Assembly: GCA_963383645.1 (NCBI GenBank) | Contig: OY726561.1 | Span: 140,637,441 to 140,701,440 of the forward strand | From: Muscardinus avellanarius | Taxonomy: Eukaryota; Chordata; Mammalia; Rodentia; Gliridae | Direction of reading: 5' to 3' | Length of the DNA stretch: 64,000 nt | In this document: one piece after another, positions 45,001-57,269 of the stretch | Layout: every line of letters starts with the position of its first letter | Numbering within the stretch: the first letter of the stretch is position 1 | The notes under the pieces: generated by a model | What the model saw: the letters and a program-made list of their open reading frames with translations, nothing else | Told to the model about the DNA's origin: nothing | The model's database searches: none | Program-made: the position numbers and the translations under genes

Positions 45001-46964
45001 GGTGTGGGAAGATCCGTACCCTCCCTGGCACAGGCACCCCAGACCAGGAGGACCAGAGGTGGGCTCCCTGGCCCCGGGCCGTCCTGCTACCTCACTGCCC
45101 TCTCCCTCCCGGCCCTGGCCTTCGGTGACAAGATCAAATGAGCACTGAATTGGGAATTGGAGACCTGGGGCTGAGCCCAGTATTCCAGACCTGAAGCCCA
45201 GAGGCCCCAAATCCCGTCTTTCCCTAAAACAGCCTCTAGCCTCCAATCTCCCACAGCCCAACCCCTGGGAGACCAGGTAGTAGAGACCCCCAGGGTGCAA
45301 CCAGGCACCCCAGAAGGTGCCTTATGAATGGCTGCACAGACCAGCGCCACCAGGGGACTCTGTGCCCACCTCATTTCTCCTCGTGTATCTTGGCCTCCAC
45401 TCTGAGGCCCCTCCATCCTCTCCCTTCCTCAATCCCTCTCTGCCCCTGGCTTTCCCATGGCCGCCTTCAGCACAGCCCACTCCCGGGGAACAGGACAGGC
45501 CTTCCCGTGCCACTGGCCTGCCAGCCTCTTCCCCAGGGCACCCTCGCCCAGAACCCCCAGGCCTCCCTCTCAGCCTCCCTAGCAGGTCCCAGGAAATCTA
45601 AGGAACCACAGGCTCTTTCTCCCCTCACGAGTCTGCAGGACCAGGGGGCTGGGAATGTGAGTGCTAGGGCTGAGAGGTGGAAGAAGAAACCCAAGAGAAG
45701 GCCTCTGTCTCAGGAGCACTTGCCAAAAGCTCCTGTCTCCTAGCTTCAAGGCTGAAGGGAGAACTGTGCCCTCCGCCCCATGGGGTCAGGCAGGTGGCAG
45801 GTCTGATGGTAACCTATGAGTGGTGAGCCAGGGCTGTGCCCGCGGCTGAGAGACCTCTAGGGCCCCTTCCTCCTCTGCCATGAGGAGGATCAGTTTTCCT
45901 GGCTCAGCTGGAAGCAGACGTGGAACAGAGCCTCAGCGACCCAGAAAGGGCGGGCTGCAGTGAAAAGAAATAAACCTTCATTACGTTACGTCACTAAGAT
46001 AGAGGTTGTTACTGCAGCATGACTGAGCCCATCCTGACTGCCGCAAGTGGGGAGGGAGGCCCTGTGCGCAGTGACATTGGGACCCGGGAGGAGGTTAAAC
46101 ACTTGCTGGGAGGCCGGTTCTCCCCCTGGGTTGGCCCCTGTGGCCTTCCCTTCCCGGGTGCTGTCTGTGCCTTCTGGGACCATGGGGCAAACCAAATGAG
46201 GAGACAGGGTGAGCGCCCTGGAGTCCGGGAAGAGCGGGCCCTGTGAGAGGAGAGGTGGACGGTGGTGGTGAGTTAGCGAGTCCTGGCGGGGGAGGGGTCG
46301 GCGCTCCGTGAGGGGACGGCAGTGGCGGAGGCCATGGTGGCCACGACCCTGACGATGATGGCACACTAGCTGTTGGCATCAGCGCTGGTGGCTGGTGGCG
46401 GTATTCGCGTGGGCCACGAGGGCGCTGGCTATAGTTAGTTGAGTTAGTTGTCGTTGGCCTGGCCCAAGCCAGACGTGGCAGGTGATCAGAGCCACCGGCG
46501 CCGGATGCCTCGGACATTGACGAATCACCTCCGCTGGGCCGCCTCATTGTCCGCCCATCTCTGCCCCTCCAACGCCCTGCTGTCTGACCCCGCCAGCCTC
46601 CCAGGGCCCGCTCGTGGAGTGAGGGCAGAGGTTTCCAGATACGCCAGCCGCATCATCTGCCTTCGACAAGCACCCCCACCCCGCCACCGGGCCCATGGCA
46701 GGCTCCTCCTGGGGAGCTGGGTGCCGGGTGCTGCTCTGGGCAACGGTACAAGGTATCAGATGGTGTTTTCCTGAAACTCGATGGGTGCAATATGGACCTG
46801 CCGCGTGCCAACGGTGTGCATCGGGCGCGGGCTGGAGCGGGGGGCTCAGGAACTTGGCTGCTGGTGCCAGCTCTCGGCCGTGGCCCATAGAAGCCAGGAA
46901 GAGCTTTGGCTCCGTCAGCCTCCTGGCCGAGGTGCCTCACCCCCAGGCTCATCTCCTCATTCTT
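45001..46964. other. Unique SINE-free intergenic sequence
   Basis: No gene recognised. A weak CTCF-like core (GCCACCAGGGGAC) lies at 45346-45358. Confidence 0.35.
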
Positions 46965-47250
46965 GGTTCTACTTTGGCTGGAAAGCAGAAATGAAGATTT
47001 AAGGGGGAAAAAAAAATCCTCTATTTTGTTTCTGCTGACTCGGCACTTTTGCCGCCCGTCTGAGGGGCCTGGCTTGTGTGCTCCGAGGGAGGAGATGCCT
47101 CCCCTTAAAAGCAGAATGAAAAGAAAAACATCCACAGGCCCCATTTCACTGCGCCAGACACGATGAGCAAACCACGGTCGTTAACATGATAAAAGTCACT
47201 TTGTCTGGGTGTAAAATTCATTTTTCCCCATTTAGCACATGGTGTATTTG
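46965..47250. promoter_or_regulatory. Candidate conserved non-coding block
   Basis: Mixed-composition block with CTGCTGACTCGGC (MAF-like), GTTAACATGATAAAAG and GTAAAATTCATTTTTCCCC. No repeat. Confidence 0.35.
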
Positions 47251-48764
47251 CATCCTCCTGCGGCTCCTGGGCCGCACTCCTCCCAAGGAGCTCCCATGCT
47301 TCAGGCAGGGCGCCCAGACCTGGGCCTGGGGAGACGGGGCTGCGGTGGCCGGAGGGGCCATGGCACACCTGTCCCTTGACCACAGGTGGGCTGCCCTTCC
47401 CAGGAGCCTAAGGGCCCTAAGCCCCCACACTCTCTGGCCAGGCCTGGACGGGGCTTGGCAGGGCGGATGGACGGGGGGACCCACAGTGAGCCCTCATCGA
47501 CCCAGTCCTTACCCAGGTTCTGTCACAGAATACCCCCAGGAGGGGAGCCTGCCCGCCGCTGACTCCCCAGGACCATCTGCACCCATCGGCCTAGGAGTCC
47601 TGCTCTCGGAGGCCCGGCCTCCCCCAGCTGCTGACTCGCAGGGAGGGGAGGGAGCTGCCTGTGGTCACCGGGCCAACTAAGGTAGGCTCACTGAGTACCA
47701 CCACACGGGGGCTGAGTTCAAATCCCACCACCATCTGTGCTGGGACCCCAGGGGTCACATGCCCGGGCTGAGGCTGACACCTAGGTCCTGCCTCCTGTCT
47801 TAGAATATAGCTTTCAAGCTAAGTTCCCCCAAGTTTGCAGCCATATAGGCCAGACTCTGAAGTACCTTCCAATGTAGGCAGCCCCAAAAGTTGTTCAAAC
47901 ACCATCAGCCCTGTAGCTTGAGCTTTGGGGGTGGGGGGCAGAGCACTGCAGGGCATCATGGCTGTGGGCCAAGGGGCAAGCAGACAGAGGGGGCAGGAAG
48001 GCAGAGCCTCTGTGCCCTGCCGCCGGCCAAAGAGGACCCGGGGCCTCCCGGGGGCACCTGCCTCCAGCTCTTCCCGGCAGGCTGCTCTAGCTCCAGGGAG
48101 GAGGTGGCATCGGACTCCTAGTCCCACTGACCCAGGTGAAACTAGAAGTTGATGCTGGGCCGGTGGACAAGACACAGCCCCAGGGCTTAGGGAGCGAGGT
48201 CCCTTTTCCACTGGACCCTGTCCCTCAACTCTGAGCACTTGATTCTGCTGCTGAGAAAACTGCCAGCTCTGAAGGGCACGGCTTCAGAGACAGCACCCCT
48301 CTGGAGAGGAGTGCAGCAGGCTCTGGCCCACTGGACCAGGCTCCTAAGGATGGAGGAGGAGGAAAGGAGCCCCCAGGTAAGATGCTCACCTGGCCCTGGG
48401 GCAGGCCTGGGCAGAATGGCCCGAGAAAATGCCCAGCAGCTGGAGCTGGGCTCACCGGGCCGCCCTGCCCTGGAGCCTTGATTTGAGAGGCCAGGAAGCC
48501 TGGAGGTGAGCAGAGTTCTGGGCGGCAGGGTGTGCTGAACCCCCTGTTGGAACCCCCCATAGGATTGCAGCAGAGCCATGATGGAACCCCAGGGCCGGCG
48601 TAAGATGTCCCCCTTGCAGCCTGGGCCAGAGGGGCCCTGGGCCACAAGCCCAAGGCGCAGGGCCGGCCACGGTGCAGGGTAGGAGCACAGTTCCTCCGGT
48701 GAGACGCTGAAGCTCCAGGGGAGGGCGCGGGAGGCGCAGTGCGCATGGCAGGCGGGGGCCCGGC
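47251..48764. other. Unique SINE-free intergenic sequence
   Basis: No gene recognised on either strand. Confidence 0.35.
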
Positions 48765-48960
48765 AACAGCTGTTCACTTACTGAAGCTATTTTATAATAT
48801 TGCTGGAGCTTTTAAAATAATCCCATTTCTGCAGAATATTCCCAGCTAATTGGAGCTGTCTCTTTCTTATTAAACAGAAAGGTTATAAAAATGTGTGTTG
48901 AGGGTTTAAGAGCAATACCTCTCGGCTTCTCTGATTGTTATGACAGGGATAACGTACCGG
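48765..48960. promoter_or_regulatory. Candidate enhancer, AT-rich island
   Basis: Contains CTATTTTATAATATTGC, AAAATAATCCC (OTX/PITX-like), CAGCTAATTGGAGC, CTTATTAAAC and GATTGTTATGACAGGGATAA (SOX- and GATA-like). Sharp GC-rich borders. Confidence 0.48.
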
Positions 48961-49074
48961 AAGCCATGCTTGGCGGGCGAGGCGGGCGGCCCGGGTGCGG
49001 AGCTGGGGCGGGACGGGGCGGGGCACGGCAGGGTCTGGCGGCCCAGTGCGCAGCGCCGGCCTGAAGAAGGGCAG

Positions 49075-49235
49075 CTTTCTCCAGAACAATTGCTCTCGAA
49101 ACACTTAGGCTGCTGTGACAGGGCTGTCCATCACCCAGGCCTCTGACTGGGGGAATTCACATAATTTACTGAGAGACAGAGGAAAAGGGGGAAGTGATTC
49201 CAATTAGCTGAGCGAGGAGCAGATGAGCTCGCCAG
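49075..49235. promoter_or_regulatory. Candidate enhancer
   Basis: Contains AGAACAATTGCTC (SOX-like ACAAT), CACATAATTTACTG and CCAATTAGCTGAGC. It is 120 bp from the previous island and may be one unit with it. Confidence 0.42.
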
Positions 49236-49634
49236 GACCCCAGCTCTGCGGAGGAGGAATAAATAGCCCCCTGTGCATGCTGGGGGCGCAGCCCAGGAGA
49301 CAGGGGCGTCTGCCCCACACCTGTTCCAGCAACTGAGGGGCAGACAGCGCTAGGGTACCAGGAGCTCCCTGTTCTGCAGATGGGAATGTGCAGCTCAGAG
49401 CTGCACAGGTTTTACCCCAAGGTCACCCTGGGAGAGTGGAAACGACCAGTCAGACCACGAGGAGCCGAGTCGTGCCCAGTTGCTGGCCCTTCCTGTGCCC
49501 ACCTCTGGGGCAGGGTGTGCACCCTGACTGTATGTGGAGCTTAAGGACCTCCTCACTGGCCCTCATCAAAACAGCTCTATCTCCATCTAGCAGATAGTGG
49601 GGATATGCACTAAATTTAGTTTTAAAAGAATTAC

Positions 49635-50008
49635 CTATAGCCGGGCGTGGTGGCACACTCTTGTAATCGCAGTATTCAGGAGGCTGAGACCAGAGGATCA
49701 CGGTTCGCAGACAGCCTCAGCTACTTAGCGAAGCCCTCCTCAACTTGGTGAAACCCTGTTTCAAAATAAAGAATAAGCTGGGCGTGGTGGCGCACGCTTG
49801 TAATCCCAGCATTTGGGAGGCTGAGCCTGGGGATCAAAGGATCACGGTTCGCGGACAGCCTCAGCTATTACTTAGTGAGGCTCTCTGCAACTCAGTGAGA
49901 CCCTTTTTCAAAAAAAATAAAGAATAAAAAATAGGGCTGGGGGTGTAGCTCGAAGGTATAATGACCCTGGGTTCCATCCCCAGTACTGCAAAAAATGAAA
50001 GAAAGAAG

Positions 50009-50051
<43 letters not shown>

Positions 50052-50125
50052 TGATTGATTTTAAAATGGGGCAGGGGTTGTAGCTCGGAGGTTCAATCTC
50101 CAATTGGAAAGAAAAAAAAAAAGGA
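49635..50125 (+). mobile_element. SINE cluster with (AAAG)n tail
   Basis: B1-like arm (49638-49775), full B1-ID (49776-49995), (AAAG)n at 49996-50049, then an ID arm (50066-50125). Confidence 0.82.
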
Positions 50126-51294
50126 TAAAATCCAGGGGTGTGGAAGAGGCAGGCCCAACTTGCTGGAAGCCCTGCCCTGCTTGGCAGCTGCTCCATCTCA
50201 CCAGTTGACCAGTGAGCTCTCAGTCCCTGGGAGCTCACAGGACCTCTCTCACAGAAGATAAAACTGACTCCAGACCTGGGCCCGCTACTGTCCCTGTCAC
50301 ACCTCTCTTGGGGACGCTATTCCTCCCCATAGGCCCCTTTCGTCTCTGCCCTTGTTGGCAACAGTCAGGGGCCTGTACCCTTTGTCTCACCTTCGCCGAC
50401 CGTTGGCTCTGACGTGTGTCCCGGGCCTGGGCCTGCGCCTAGCTCCGGGCTCAGTTCCACACTGCCGGCCGGTCCTCCCTGGTGTGCGCCGGGGCAGGCT
50501 GGGGCGGTCCTGTCCCACCTCCCTCCATGGGCCTGCGGGGTGCGAAACTTCCATGTTGCTTTCTGATCCAGTAGCAGGTCCAATCCCCAGCGGCCTCCCA
50601 GTAGCTCGGGGAGGGAGGTGAGGGGCGTACGGGGCCCATTTCATCTGCGAAGAGACTGAGGCACAGCGGTATCAGGCCACGGGCTCAAGGTCACCCGGCC
50701 CACAGATGTCCACCGTCTCTCCAGCCATGAATCAAGCCCAGGCACTAGGATGATTGTCCTTTCCACCCTGTGCTCATGGGACATTTCTCCCATGATTTGC
50801 AGCCATGGCTGGGACTCAGCCCTGTCATCTGCCTCCCGGCCTCCCGGCCTGCCTGCCTCGGTGCGGTGGGCTCTCCATCACGGGCAAGCCTCGCTCCTCG
50901 CACCGGAGCAGGCCTTCAACGCTTCGCTGGCTCTCCCTGGAGCAGATCCTACCTTGACACCTTTGACTAGTTCTCCAAGGTTTCCCTCCTCTAGAAATGC
51001 CCTTCTCTCTTCTACCTCCAGCAAGCCTCCCCAATCCGAGCAGTAGAAAGTGGTCCTTGTCCTCCCACATCCCAGAACATAGCTGTTCAACTCTGCGGTG
51101 CTGGGGCCACGGAGGGGAGGGGCAGGGGCGGGCCGCGCTCATCACCAAACACCTGGGAACAAATCTCCAGCTTTCTCCTGCAAAGCCCTGCCTGGAGGTG
51201 CCTGGGTAGGGCAGGCGGAGAAGAGCGGCTTAGCAGAAGCAAGAGAGAGGGGGCCGGATTGCTGGATCACTGGGAAAGCCCAAAGGCTGCACTG
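50126..51294. other. Unique intergenic sequence
   Basis: 50643-50700 has a MIR-like core (GAGACTGAGGCACAG, CTCAAGGTCACCCGG). No gene recognised. Confidence 0.35.
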
Positions 51295-51400
51295 CCACCC
51301 TGGAAGCGGGCAGGAAATGCTAATTTGCATTCCATGTGCATAGTTTTGCATATTTAGATAAGATGGGCTTATTGGGGGAAAAAAAGAGATTACAATGTGC
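51295..51400. promoter_or_regulatory. Candidate enhancer with POU/octamer sites
   Basis: ATGCTAATTTGCAT at 51317-51330 contains a perfect octamer (ATTTGCAT) and, overlapping it, a near-inverted ATGCTAAT. TTTTGCATATTTAG follows 15 bp on, then GATAAG. This is a compact POU-type binding cluster. Confidence 0.5.
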
Positions 51401-52577
51401 TCTTCCTGCATCGGAGGCGCTGGATCGGGAGCTGGAGCCCAGCTCTGCGCCTCCCAGCCAGCCTGGGACAAGCCGCCCAGAACTGCGGGAGCCTCAGTAT
51501 CATCTGCCCGGTGGGGCTGACGCGATCCCCTGGAAGGCGGTTTGAGAAGAGGTCCTCCTGGCCCAGTACCTGGTGGTAGCGAGGATGCATGGGGGGGGGG
51601 TTCAAGGAGAGAGGCTTCTGATTCTCATTCTTGCTTGGAAATCACAAGCCACCGAGGCCCAGGGCCAGCCTTTCCTCTGCAGAGTGAACGCAGCTCCCAG
51701 GAGTGGGGACACTCCCTTGTGGGGTCCAGCCTGCCGTGCCGGGCCTGTTCACGGAGCCTGAGGCTCAGGTGTAGTTGCAGGCTCAGCCAAGGGCCCATCT
51801 AGAGGGCCAGGAGGGTCATCAGAGCCCAGGGCAGGAGGACCGCAGACCTGGCCAGCTTCTGGCCAGCCCGGGCTCTTCATTCAGCCCGCCCCCTGAGGCC
51901 CGAGCCTGCCCGGCACACCCACTGCCCCAGGCCATCCCCCCACTCAGGCCCTGTGTCTGACTCACCGCCAGTCTTTCCTGTCCAGGGCCTGCTCCCCGCC
52001 ACCCCACGGCAGCTGGCTTAGATTTCCAGGCAAGACCTTAGTGGCTTGCTGCAGAACTGCTGAGCCCACGTCCGGATCCTCCCGAGGTCTCTCGTGGTCG
52101 GTCTCTTAGCGAGTCGCTCCCTCCGCCCCTGCCTTCCTGACGCTCCTCCTGGGTCATGTAGAAATTGAGGCCTCAGGGAGATGGGGCTCGAGCTGCAGGC
52201 AGGCTCAGGTGGCGGTGGCGGTGGTGGCGGGGACCCTTTCCTGTTAGTGAGAACAGAAGCAGGCAGGGCTCCCCCAGACTCTCATCCATCTACCTGGCTG
52301 CCACCTCCTGGTCACCCCTCCACCTCCTGGGCTCCAGAAAAGCTGCCCGATGGCTCTCTCTGCGGGCAGAGGGTGCGGCTCTACCTCGGGGGCCCCTGGC
52401 CAGCCAGGGCCCCGCTTTTCTCCCCATCTGTTCTGGCACTAGCCTTGCTCGGCTGACCATAGCGCGGGTCCCTTGTCAGACACTGGGAAACACAGTCAGG
52501 ACATGGGCCATCTCTGGCCACCAGGCCATGGGAGCCCTAAGCAAGGACCCAAGGGCCCCGCAGAGGCATCACTGCCA
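51401..52577. other. Unique SINE-free intergenic sequence
   Basis: GC-rich; a G10 run at 51591-51600; no gene recognised. Confidence 0.35.
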
Positions 52578-52757
52578 CTTATTTATTTATTTATTGGTAA
52601 TGGGGATTGAACCCAGGAGCACTCGTCCTCCAAGACACGCCCCCAGCCCTATTTATTTATTTAGTTTTAAACAGGTTCTCAGTAAGTTGCGGAGGCTGCT
52701 CTTGAACCTGGGATCCTCCCGGCTCAGCCTTCTGAGACCTGGGATCATGGGTGTGTG
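52578..52757 (-). mobile_element. B1-ID SINE
   Basis: (TTTA)n tail at 52580-52596, ID-like arm, second TTTA run, then a diverged B1 arm. Confidence 0.75.
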
Positions 52758-52773
52758 CTGCCAGGGGGCACTG
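52758..52773 (+). promoter_or_regulatory. CTCF-like motif
   Basis: GCTGCCAGGGGGCACT matches the CTCF core and abuts the SINE's left-arm end. Confidence 0.45.
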
Positions 52774-54599
52774 CTCACCTACTCACCAGGTGATCGGGGG
52801 CCTGTAGGGTATCGCTAAAGCCCAGTTTGCCCAACTATGGGATGGACCCAAAGGTCCGCAGAGGGCCTACTTGTCTTTGAAAGGGATTCTGGGGCCCATT
52901 CATCTTCAGAGTGGCCGGGATGGTTGCTGCCTGCCCGTGCCCTGGGCCCTCTGGGGTGGGCCCGGGGTCCTTGCAAGCCATGACCATTCTTGCCCCACCT
53001 TCCCTGCCCCCAGCGTTCGGGTCAGCCACGCTTTTCCTCGGCTAGCTCCTCTGGGGGACAAGGTTCCAAGACCAGCGCCAGCCCTGTCTCTCCCCAGTTT
53101 CCATCCCTGTCCCAATGCCTGCCACAGCTCACTGCCTGTGCCTGCCATCACGCCCAGATGTCCCCCCAGCCTAACTGGGGACCACTTCATGCTCACGGAG
53201 GGCCAGAGAGTGTTTCCACATGGGCCGGGGGAAGAGACAGACCACCGGCTTTGGTATGGCCTGAGGAGCTAGAACCTGGCCCTGCGGCCTGTGCTGCCGG
53301 GGCCCATGTCTCTTGGGTGTCCCCCAGCCATCACCACACTGCAGGCAGCAGGGCAGCCTCCAGTACAACATGGCCTTCTTCCCCACAAGGCTTAGCCATT
53401 CCCCCTTGGGCCAGTGCCACCGCAGATGTGAAAGGTGACAGGAAATGTTCTCCTCCAGGAAAGGCTCAGCGCCTCCAGGGCTGGGGAGGTACAGGACGAG
53501 GACTGCGCTGATGCCGGGCTGGTGCGAGGACACGTCCAGACCAAGAGGGCCACTTGGGGCAGCACATCCCCGGGTGTCTCCCACACCTGGCCACAGCCTG
53601 GGGACAGGCAGAGGTCTCGAGGCCCAGCCCCAGGGACAGCAATGAGGACCAGACGGGCCACAATTCCAGAAGCAGAGCTGTGTGTACCACCACTGAAAGG
53701 AAAACAGAATCGTCACTGGCTGAGAGCCACCCTGCCCTGCCCAGTGTCCAGAGAACCCAGTGGATGGTCCCAAGGACCATCACCACCCCTGGAGCTGGGG
53801 CTGGGGCTGGGGCTGGGGCAGGGCGGCCTCTCTGGAACCCTCCCGCCTCTTGCAACACCATCCCACGCCTTGACCTCCCCTCAGTAATCCAAATTGATGA
53901 ATCCTGGCCTCGTCGTCATCCATCTCCCAGGCTCCACAAATGAAGTGCTAACTACCCCCACCGGAAGAGCAGCCACAGGTTCAATGACGAGCTGGTGGAG
54001 CCGGTCCTGCCCCTCCCCCACTGTGCAGCTGGCACCAGTCCCCCAAGGCCTGGGCTGGCGGAAGCCCCTTCCGCAGGAGTCACGAGGACTCCCCGCCAGC
54101 GCCTGGGTCCAGCCTTGGCCTCGTCTGTGGTTACATGTCCATCGTCCATCGGTGCTTAAGGAAGGCACTAGAGCCCTCTGCCCAGGCCACAGTGGCCGGC
54201 AAGAGCTGCGGTCCTGCCCTCAGCGAGCCCCCTCTCGGGACATGACCCCTCACCCCTGACCTCATTTGGGAGATGCTGCCCCGACCTGCCAGCTTCCCTG
54301 GTCAAGCTGCCAAAGTCCCCCCTGCCTCAGTATCCCCACTTGTGACGTGAGAGAGTTGCTGGAGCCCTGATCCCAGCAGGAAGCCGCTTCCCACCCTGGG
54401 AGGGGGGCCGCTCCTGGCCCGGAGGGGCGGCTATCAGAGGAGGCAATTTGCCGTGGCCATCCGGCGGAGGAGCTGATGGGACGCCAGGCAGTGATGGAAG
54501 GCTGCTCCGCGGAGCCTGACTGGCCACCCAACAGCCTCCGCTTCCACCTGCAGGCAGAGCATCGCGGAGAGTTAGAGCCCTGTCAGTGCTGGCTGGGGG
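52774..54599. other. Unique SINE-free intergenic sequence
   Basis: No gene recognised. It contains a GGGGCT repeat with G-quadruplex potential at 53797-53819. Confidence 0.35.
53797..53819 (+). repeat. (GGGGCT)4 tract, G-quadruplex potential
   Basis: Four GGGG runs separated by CT on the plus strand. Confidence 0.85.
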
Positions 54600-54695
54600 C
54601 TCTCGGGGACTTTATTTATTCCAAAGCCGTTCAGACACCTAATGCTCTTCAGAGGAGACAATTTCTCTTTTTTTCGCCCTCATTTTCTCTTGCCA
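54600..54695. promoter_or_regulatory. Small AT-rich candidate element
   Basis: Contains GGACTTTATTTATTCC, CACCTAATGC and GACAATTTCTC. Weak evidence. Confidence 0.3.
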
Positions 54696-54924
54696 GCGGA
54701 AGACAGAGGTCTGAGGGGAGGGGGCGCGCCCAGCGTCTGGGCCTTGATGCTACACCATGGCAAGGGGAACCAGGGTGGCACCAAGCGCCCACCCACCGGC
54801 GATGTTAGGGCCGGCTCCTTCCAAGATGGCGGCTGGAGGACTCCGACGGTCCCAGTGGCTGGCAGGGGCACAAAGGACACCCTTACTTTGATTCGGAATC
54901 TCTTTGCTCACTACAACCCTGGGA

Positions 54925-54990
54925 CAAGCCCTGCCCTGCCTTGGGCCTCAGTTTCCACATCTGTAAAAATGAGCAGATTGGTCCGGACCT
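54925..54990 (+). mobile_element. MIR remnant
   Basis: TTGGGCCTCAGTTTCCACAT followed by CTGTAAAAATGAGC is the classic conserved MIR 3' half. Confidence 0.65.
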
Positions 54991-55026
54991 CTCTGAGCAA
55001 ATTCCAGGTGGTCTAGAACAGCTCCT

Positions 55027-55271
55027 GGGCCAGGCGTGGTGGGCACGCTTGTAATCTCAGCATTCGGGAGGCTGAGACAGGAGGATCGAGGTTCGCAGAC
55101 AGCCTCAGCTACTCAGTGAGGCCCTTTGCAACTCAGTGAGTCTCTGTTTCAAAATAAAGAATAAAAAATGGGGCCGAGGGTGTGACTCGGAGGTAGAATG
55201 CCCCTGACTTCCATCCCCAGTACTGCAAATAAAATAAAATAAAATAAAATAAAATAAAATAAATAAAATAC
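55027..55271 (+). mobile_element. Full B1-ID SINE with (TAAAA)n tail
   Basis: GCCAGGCGTGGTGGGCACGC start; right arm GGTGTGACTCGGAGGTAGAA; pentamer (ATAAA)n tail 55226-55270. Confidence 0.87.
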
Positions 55272-55754
55272 AAATAGAACAACTCCGTGTGGGAATGGGG
55301 ACTAGACACCATGCTTCTCTGCACACACAGCCAAGGATGGACTTATTCTGAGTCCTCTTCTCAAAGGATGAGGCTGCCCAGACCCCCGAACCCCGGGTTA
55401 GGGGCCATCCTGACCCCTCTTGCCTCTGGCCGCCTGCGAGGCTACACCGCCCACCTTACTCACTCCTGCTCACATCTCTGGGGGCCACGTCCTGCCCAGG
55501 GAAGATGTCCAGCCCTCTGAAGCCAGGCCTGTGCTCCGAGCCTCTGCCAGGAATGCTCTTTGCCTTACTGGTACCCATTCATCCACCCAAGACCCATGGT
55601 CCCTCAACCCACCTTCATGCCAGTCCCAGGAGCCCCTCTGCCAAGAAGCTTTCCCTGACCACCTGGGCCTCGCAGTGCCACGCAAGCCCCTGCTCCTCTT
55701 CAGCCACCTGCGTAACTACACACGCTTTGAGATGTCTGCACCTTTTTCTTTTTC

Positions 55755-55952
55755 TTTTTGCAGGTCTGGGGATGGAACCTGCGGGCATTTGACCTCCGAG
55801 CTACACCCCCTGTCCTAGTTTTTTTAATTCTTTAATTTGAAACAGGGTCTCACTAAGTTGCGGAGGGCCTAAGTAGCTGAGGCTGTCCGCGAACTGCGAT
55901 CCTCCGGTCTCAGCCTCCCGAATGCTGGGATTACAAGCCTGTGCCACCCGCA
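55755..55952 (-). mobile_element. B1-ID SINE
   Basis: Copy of the GGCATTTGACCTCCGAGC subfamily, ending near GTGCCACCCGCACC. Confidence 0.8.
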
Positions 55953-56357
55953 CCTTTTTCTGGGGGGCTCCCAGGCACCCCGGAACCTTACCTGGCTACC
56001 AGAATCTCTGCTTGGCAAAGTAACCAGTGACCCTCATGATGATGGCAGTCTAACCAGGTGCCATCACAGTGTCGAGCAGGTCCGGCTCCCCCACGAAACA
56101 CACGCTGGGATTTGGGCCTCCCTGAGAAGTGAAGCCAGGGTGGGCACATCCGAACCCGGGGCCTGGGGCTGCGACTGCTCACTCCTTGTCACGGGGAGAT
56201 GGATCTGGGGTGACAGCCTGCTTCCAGACTCCGAGCTCCGCACCCCGACCTGCACTGGCCACGGGGTGGCCTTGGCGAGTCTCCCTCTCTGGGCCTGGGA
56301 CCCCTCTAACAAGGGGGTGCCTGAGGCTCTGCCACTCTGTTTTCTGGAACTTGGCTC

Positions 56358-56434
56358 TAATTTTTTTTTTTTTTTTTTTTTGTACTGGGGATTGTACCCA
56401 CAGCCTTTCCTCCTAGCTACACCACCAGCCCTAT

Positions 56435-56469
<35 letters not shown>

Positions 56470-56968
56470 TTGTGGTATTAGGGATTGAACCCAGAAGCAT
56501 TCTACCTCTGAACTACACCCCTGGCCCTATGGAACCCAGGGGCATTCTACCTCCAAGCTAAACCCCCAGCCCTAATTTTGATTTATTTCAAAACAGAGAC
56601 TCACTGAGTTGCAAAGGGCCTCACTAAGTAGTAGCTGGGGCTGTCCAGGAACCTGAGATCCTCCTGTCCAAATGCTGGGATTACAAGGGTGCACCACCAC
56701 ATCTAGCTTTTGATTTTTATTTTGAAACAGGATCTTGCTAGGTTGATGAGATTCTCACTACTTACTGAGACTCTCCTCAAACCTGCAATCCTCCTGTCTC
56801 AGCTTCCCAAATACTGAGATTACAGGCCTGGGTCAGCATGCCTAGCTCTATTTTTTATTTTGAACCAGGGTCTCACTGAGTTGCTGAGCTGGTCCTCGAG
56901 CCTGTGATCCTGTGTCAGCCTCCCAAGTGCGGGGGTCACAGTGCGCGCCAGCACACCCGGCTCCTCCC
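56358..56968 (-). mobile_element. SINE cluster (minus strand)
   Basis: ID arm (56382-56432), (TTTA)n 56433-56471, ID arm (56473-56528), B1-ID (56530-56707), B1-like arm (56710-56845), and another B1-like arm (56848-56968). Confidence 0.8.
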
Positions 56969-57269
56969 GGACACTCCCGATGAGCTCTCTCTCACCCGGA
57001 GTGGCCGGCCAAGTGCAGGCTGCGGTGGCATACCACACGTTCTCCACAAAGCTCTCTCCCTGCCTCCGGCTGCAGAGCTGACCTCCCCTAGGCCTGTGCA
57101 TAGAACTGGCCCCTGTGCAGGCCGGACCCTCCCCTGCGGACCATGGGGTGCCTGCCCTGCCACCCACATCTCCCGGGGCGAGCAGACTCTGGGCCGGCTA
57201 CCCTCCAGGTCCAAGGTCTTCACTTGCAACGGGAGCCAGCCCCTCGAAGGCTGAGGATTTTGCGAGCGT

